The notes under the pieces were generated by a model. It saw only the letters and a list, made by a program, of their open reading frames with translations, was not told the DNA's origin and did not search any database. This document shows, one piece after another, positions 61,366 to 64,000 of a DNA stretch of 64,000 nt. Origin of the DNA: Gemmatimonadota bacterium (GTDB lineage Bacteria; Gemmatimonadota; Gemmatimonadetes; Longimicrobiales; Gaopeijiaceae); assembly GCA_022571515.1 (NCBI GenBank), contig JACZXQ010000008.1, positions 80,590 through 144,589 on the forward strand, read 5' to 3'. A program made the position numbers and the translations under genes. Positions within the stretch are counted from its first letter, which is position 1. Each line of letters begins with the position of its first letter.

Positions 61366-62547
61366 CTACGCCCAGTCGAGCTCCAGCATGCGATTCCACG
61401 GCACCACCCGCGCGTCGGTTCGGTCCTGTGCCTCGCTGCCCCCGTAAACCAGGCGGCTTTCGACACTGACCCCAGCCACTTTGTCCTCGACTACCTCCGC
61501 AAGCCGACGCAGGCCGTGGAAGAAATCCGAGGCTACCGTGGCGCCGGATTTTACCTCGGTCAGGATCAGTCTGGCTCCCGTATCGACGACGAGATCGACC
61601 TCCGACCCCTGCGCATCACGGAAGTGGCTCAACCGCGCCTCCAGGCCAGCGTGAGTCCGTGGTTTGTAGATCTCTGCGGCCACCCAACTCTCGAAGAGCT
61701 GACCGCGCAGGGGATGGTGTCGAAGCTCTTCCGGTGAGCGGATACCCAGCAGATAACAGGCCAGTCCCGAGTCCAAAAAGTGGAGCTTGGGTGCCTTGAT
61801 TTGCTGTTTCTTGAGATTTCGATGCCACGCGGGAGCCCTGAACACGAGGAAGCTGGTCTCCAGGACCGACAGCCAGGCCCGTGCCGTATTGTGCCGGACA
61901 CCGGCGTCTCCACCCATTCGAGACAGGTTCACCTCCGTTGCGGTGCGACCGGCGGCGAGGCCGACAAAGGTCGAAAACGCCTCCAGGTCGGTCACATTCA
62001 GTACCTGCCTGACGTCGCGCTGCACGTAGGTGGCGAAGTAGTCGCGGATCCAAACGTCAGGGGGGATGCCCCGGTCGTGGATCCGGGGATATGCACCCGA
62101 CCAGATCACTTGGAGCAACTCGGTTGGAGGGTCGTCGAACCTCTGGAGTTCGTCGAAGCCCAGCGGGAGTAGGTGAAGGAGTCCTACCCTTCCCGCGAGC
62201 GACTGGCTCAGGGCCTCGCTGAGGCCGAAATGCTGCGAGCCGGTAAGTACGAAACGACCGGGCGTTGGGTCCTCATCCACTACGCCCTGCAGATAGGACA
62301 GGAGGTCGGGCGAGCGCTGCACCTCATCGATGATCGCCCCTCCACCGTATTCCTGAAGAAAGCCCCGAGGATCCCGGTTCGCATAGTCGCGTGCATCGAT
62401 AGGCTCGAGCGACACATACCGAAGGCGATCACCGAAGACGGCTTTGCATAAGGTCGTTTTCCCCGATTGCCTCGGGCCGGTGATCGTTACGACAGGGTAG
62501 TGCCTTGCGAGCTCTCTGAGAGGCCCCGCCAGGTTACGTTGGATCAT
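61366..62547 (-). CDS. AAA_14/DUF4143 ATP-binding protein
   Basis: A 393-residue protein from the ATG at 62547 (a start eight codons upstream is possible). Walker A is TITGPRQSGKTTL at 21-33, Walker B is GGAIIDEVQRSPDLLSYL near 77, and a sensor-like LTGSQHFGLS follows near 110. The C-terminal half is DUF4143: AYPRIHDRGIPPDVWIRDYF, and a nuclease-like RLSHFRDAQGSEVDLVVDTG with the E-V-D of a PD-(D/E)xK fold, then LTEVKSG. The protein thus combines an ATPase with a restriction-endonuclease-like domain. Family function is unknown. Perfect 14-bp inverted repeats bracket the gene. Confidence 0.88.
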   Translation of the reverse strand: MIQRNLAGPLRELARHYPVVTITGPRQSGKTTLCKAVFGDRLRYVSLEPIDARDYANRDPRGFLQEYGGGAIIDEVQRSPDLLSYLQGVVDEDPTPGRFVLTGSQHFGLSEALSQSLAGRVGLLHLLPLGFDELQRFDDPPTELLQVIWSGAYPRIHDRGIPPDVWIRDYFATYVQRDVRQVLNVTDLEAFSTFVGLAAGRTATEVNLSRMGGDAGVRHNTARAWLSVLETSFLVFRAPAWHRNLKKQQIKAPKLHFLDSGLACYLLGIRSPEELRHHPLRGQLFESWVAAEIYKPRTHAGLEARLSHFRDAQGSEVDLVVDTGARLILTEVKSGATVASDFFHGLRRLAEVVEDKVAGVSVESRLVYGGSEAQDRTDARVVPWNRMLELDWA

Positions 62548-62627
62548 GCCCAAGCATGCACGAGTGTACATGATCTGTCAATGCCAGTGCCACTTCATGT
62601 AGAAGCAACATTGAAATCCTTGCGGGT

Positions 62628-62641
62628 GGTATTGTCAACTT
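62628..62641. repeat. 14-bp inverted repeat, right copy, flanking the DUF4143 ATPase gene
   Basis: GGTATTGTCAACTT, the exact reverse complement of 61342-61355, about 80 bp upstream of the ATPase start. Only 12 bp separate it from the left end of the IS5-family element. Confidence 0.8.
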
Positions 62642-62653
62642 AAGCCCGTCCTC

Positions 62654-63733
62654 GGCTTTGGTGCATGGCTCCTGATCTAGATTCATGGTGACGGGGAATA
62701 CCAGACCGGGAGTCGGCACCGATGAAGTATCCGAAGCGCAGCCAGTACAAGCATGCGAAGTCTCGGTATCGGGTACGGAATTGGTCCGAATACGAGGCCG
62801 GCCTCCAGCGTCGTGGTGACGTCACCGTTTGGCTGTCCGATGCAGCGCTCGATGCTTGGCGAGCTCCCGCCAGCGGCAAACCCGGCGGCCAGCGCACCTA
62901 TGCGGACATCGCGATCGAGGCCGCGCTGACGATCCGCATGGTCTTCCATCTTCCGCTTCGCCAGACCGAGGGCTTCCTCCGTTGCCTGGCAGATCTCTTC
63001 GAGGTCGATCTCCCGATCCCCGATCACACCACGCTATCTCGGCGGCTCAAGACGCTCCGTGTCACTGGATTTCGCAGGCTCGCCACAGGCCGACCGATCC
63101 ACCTGCTCATCGATAGTACAGGACTCAGGATTCACGTCGGTCATATGCAGAAACCGCCTAGGAACAGGGCTTGGAGGAAGCTGCACCTCGCTGTTGACGC
63201 TGCTTCAGGTGAGATCGTGGCATCGGATCTGACTGCTCGCCGGACGCATGACTGCACTCAGGTTCCGGCCCTGCTTGAGCAGATTCCTGACCCCATTGCA
63301 TCGCTCTCGGCAGACGGTGCGTACGACACCAGGGCCGTTTACGAAGCGGCCCATGAACGAGGCGAAGGACGAGCGGTGCGAGTGCTGATTCCACCTGGAC
63401 GCGATGCCCAGCTCAGCCCGCAGCCTTCGGCCGCGCTCGAGGAGAGAAATCGCAACATCCGCTCGATCCGAGAACTCGGTCGACGCGAGTGGCACACGTC
63501 CTCAGGATACAGCCAGCGCAGCATGGCCGAAAACACTGTCTTCAGATACAAGACGATCATCGGCCGAAGTATGCGAAGTCGAACTTTCGATGGACAACGA
63601 GTTGAGGTACAGCTGGCGAGCAAAGTCCTCAATACGATGACCCGTCTCGGGATGCCTGACAGCTACCGAGTGGCGTGATCCCGGCTCTGGGGACGGGGGA
63701 TCTGTCCTCAGTTCGGAGCCATGCACCAAGGCC
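62654..63733 (+). mobile_element. IS5-family insertion sequence, apparently complete
   Basis: A 1080-bp element with 19-bp terminal inverted repeats: left GGCTTTGGTGCATGGCTCC (62654-62672), right its reverse complement (63715-63733) with one mismatch. One transposase gene fills it. I see no obvious target-site duplication next to the repeats, so the exact outer ends may be shifted by a few bases or the flanks may have been rearranged. Confidence 0.85.
62722..63678 (+). CDS. IS5-family DDE transposase
   Basis: A 318-residue transposase. The N-terminus has NWSEYEAGLQRRGDVTVWLS, typical of the IS5 group. The catalytic triad fits D in HLLIDSTGLRIH near 133, D in LSADGAYDTR near 195 and E in QRSMAENTVFRYK near 275, with Y/R residues around the last. 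The reading frame is complete and undamaged, so the element may still be active. Confidence 0.92.
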   Translation: MKYPKRSQYKHAKSRYRVRNWSEYEAGLQRRGDVTVWLSDAALDAWRAPASGKPGGQRTYADIAIEAALTIRMVFHLPLRQTEGFLRCLADLFEVDLPIPDHTTLSRRLKTLRVTGFRRLATGRPIHLLIDSTGLRIHVGHMQKPPRNRAWRKLHLAVDAASGEIVASDLTARRTHDCTQVPALLEQIPDPIASLSADGAYDTRAVYEAAHERGEGRAVRVLIPPGRDAQLSPQPSAALEERNRNIRSIRELGRREWHTSSGYSQRSMAENTVFRYKTIIGRSMRSRTFDGQRVEVQLASKVLNTMTRLGMPDSYRVA

Positions 63734-64000
63734 CCGCGCTCTCGGTCGGCACCCAGGGCGATCTCACCTGCGCTCTGCTATCCGGGGTTGTGGAGCTGGG
63801 GGCCGAAGGGGCTGAGATCGAGAGCCTGATGGGGATTCAGAACCTCACCAACCTGACGGACCTCCGCCTCGGTGAGAACTCGATCGCCGACATCAGCGCA
63901 GTGAGCGGACTAACGAGCCTGGAGAACCTCGACCTCAGCGACAACTCAATCACCGACCTCACCCCACTGAGCGAGCTCACCAGCCTTTGGGAGCTCTGGA
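63721..64000 (+). CDS. Leucine-rich-repeat protein, partial (runs past the window; 5' end abuts the IS)
   Basis: An open frame to the window edge. Internalin-type 22-residue repeats are plain: LTDLRLGENSIADISAVSGL then LENLDLSDNSITDLTPLSEL, preceded by an imperfect one (AEIESLMGIQNL). The first in-frame ATG, at 63721, lies inside the right terminal repeat of the IS, and there is no signal peptide or cap domain, so the native 5' end was probably removed or displaced by the insertion. LRR proteins of this kind are usually exported binding proteins. Confidence 0.7.
   Translation, partial: MHQGPALSVGTQGDLTCALLSGVVELGAEGAEIESLMGIQNLTNLTDLRLGENSIADISAVSGLTSLENLDLSDNSITDLTPLSELTSLWELW

Noticed and set aside
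1..64000. CRISPR arrays, prophage genes, rRNA or tRNA genes
   Set aside because: No regularly spaced repeats, phage structural genes or recognisable RNA gene sequences were found on reading; a covariance-model scan would be needed to exclude a tRNA fully.

Overview
The window is GC-rich (roughly 65%) bacterial DNA with tightly packed genes. Many genes start with GTG or TTG, and stop and start codons often overlap (ATGA, GTGA, TTGA). The gene set is a secreted BNR/sortilin-type repeat protein, S9, M16 and M20 hydrolases with signal peptides, DUF2911 and DUF3179 lipoproteins, an ADOP-type permease fragment and a PHP-type DnaE. This suits a heterotrophic Gemmatimonadota-like or Acidobacteriota-like bacterium that eats peptides and amino acids. 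That assignment is inference: there is no rRNA or tRNA gene in the window to anchor it.

Layout. 1-5.8 kb: a truncated membrane-anchored protein, a large secreted beta-propeller, a VIT1/CCC1 transporter and an MFS transporter. 5.8-7.6 kb: a predicted exported lipoprotein of the 2-hydroxyacid dehydrogenase family, set between two 89-bp direct repeats. 7.6-17.5 kb: the metabolic centrepiece. A CoA ligase is divergent from a tightly coupled operon (creatininase-family hydrolase, SDR, RidA-like, enoyl-CoA hydratase, acyl-CoA dehydrogenase, 2-aminobenzoyl-CoA monooxygenase/reductase, KynA, KynU). Together these describe tryptophan -> N-formylkynurenine -> kynurenine -> anthranilate -> anthraniloyl-CoA -> dearomatised ring -> beta-oxidation-like steps. 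No classical kynurenine formamidase is present, and the creatininase-family protein is the natural candidate for that step.

17.5-33.5 kb: secreted hydrolases, an ABC exporter pair, a rhomboid protease, a diguanylate cyclase, remnants of an HTH/nucleotidyltransferase pair, a DUF2911 lipoprotein, an S9 peptidase, an exported RidA lipoprotein, a DUF3179 lipoprotein, a DsbA-like protein coupled to an outer-membrane protein, and a DUF819 protein. 33.5-38.4 kb: a DUF2182/DUF1326 locus split in two by a methyltransferase and a glycosyltransferase, with a diverged copy of the gene junction at each side. 38.4-46.8 kb: gene fragments, an ArsR-like/SRPBCC operon, an M16 peptidase, a second benzoate-CoA-ligase-like enzyme and a metallophosphoesterase. 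46.9-58.2 kb: dnaE, two coupled unknown genes, a shortened PQQ sugar dehydrogenase, envelope proteins, an FMN glutamate-synthase-like protein and a Tat-exported class V aminotransferase-fold protein.

58.2-64 kb: an accessory region. It holds an orphan NtrC-type regulator, an array of palindromic sites, a 3' stub of ahcY, a hicAB module, a transposase remnant, an AAA/DUF4143 ATPase gene bracketed by a perfect 14-bp inverted repeat, a complete IS5-family element, and a leucine-rich-repeat gene that runs off the window. No CRISPR array, prophage, rRNA or convincing tRNA was seen.
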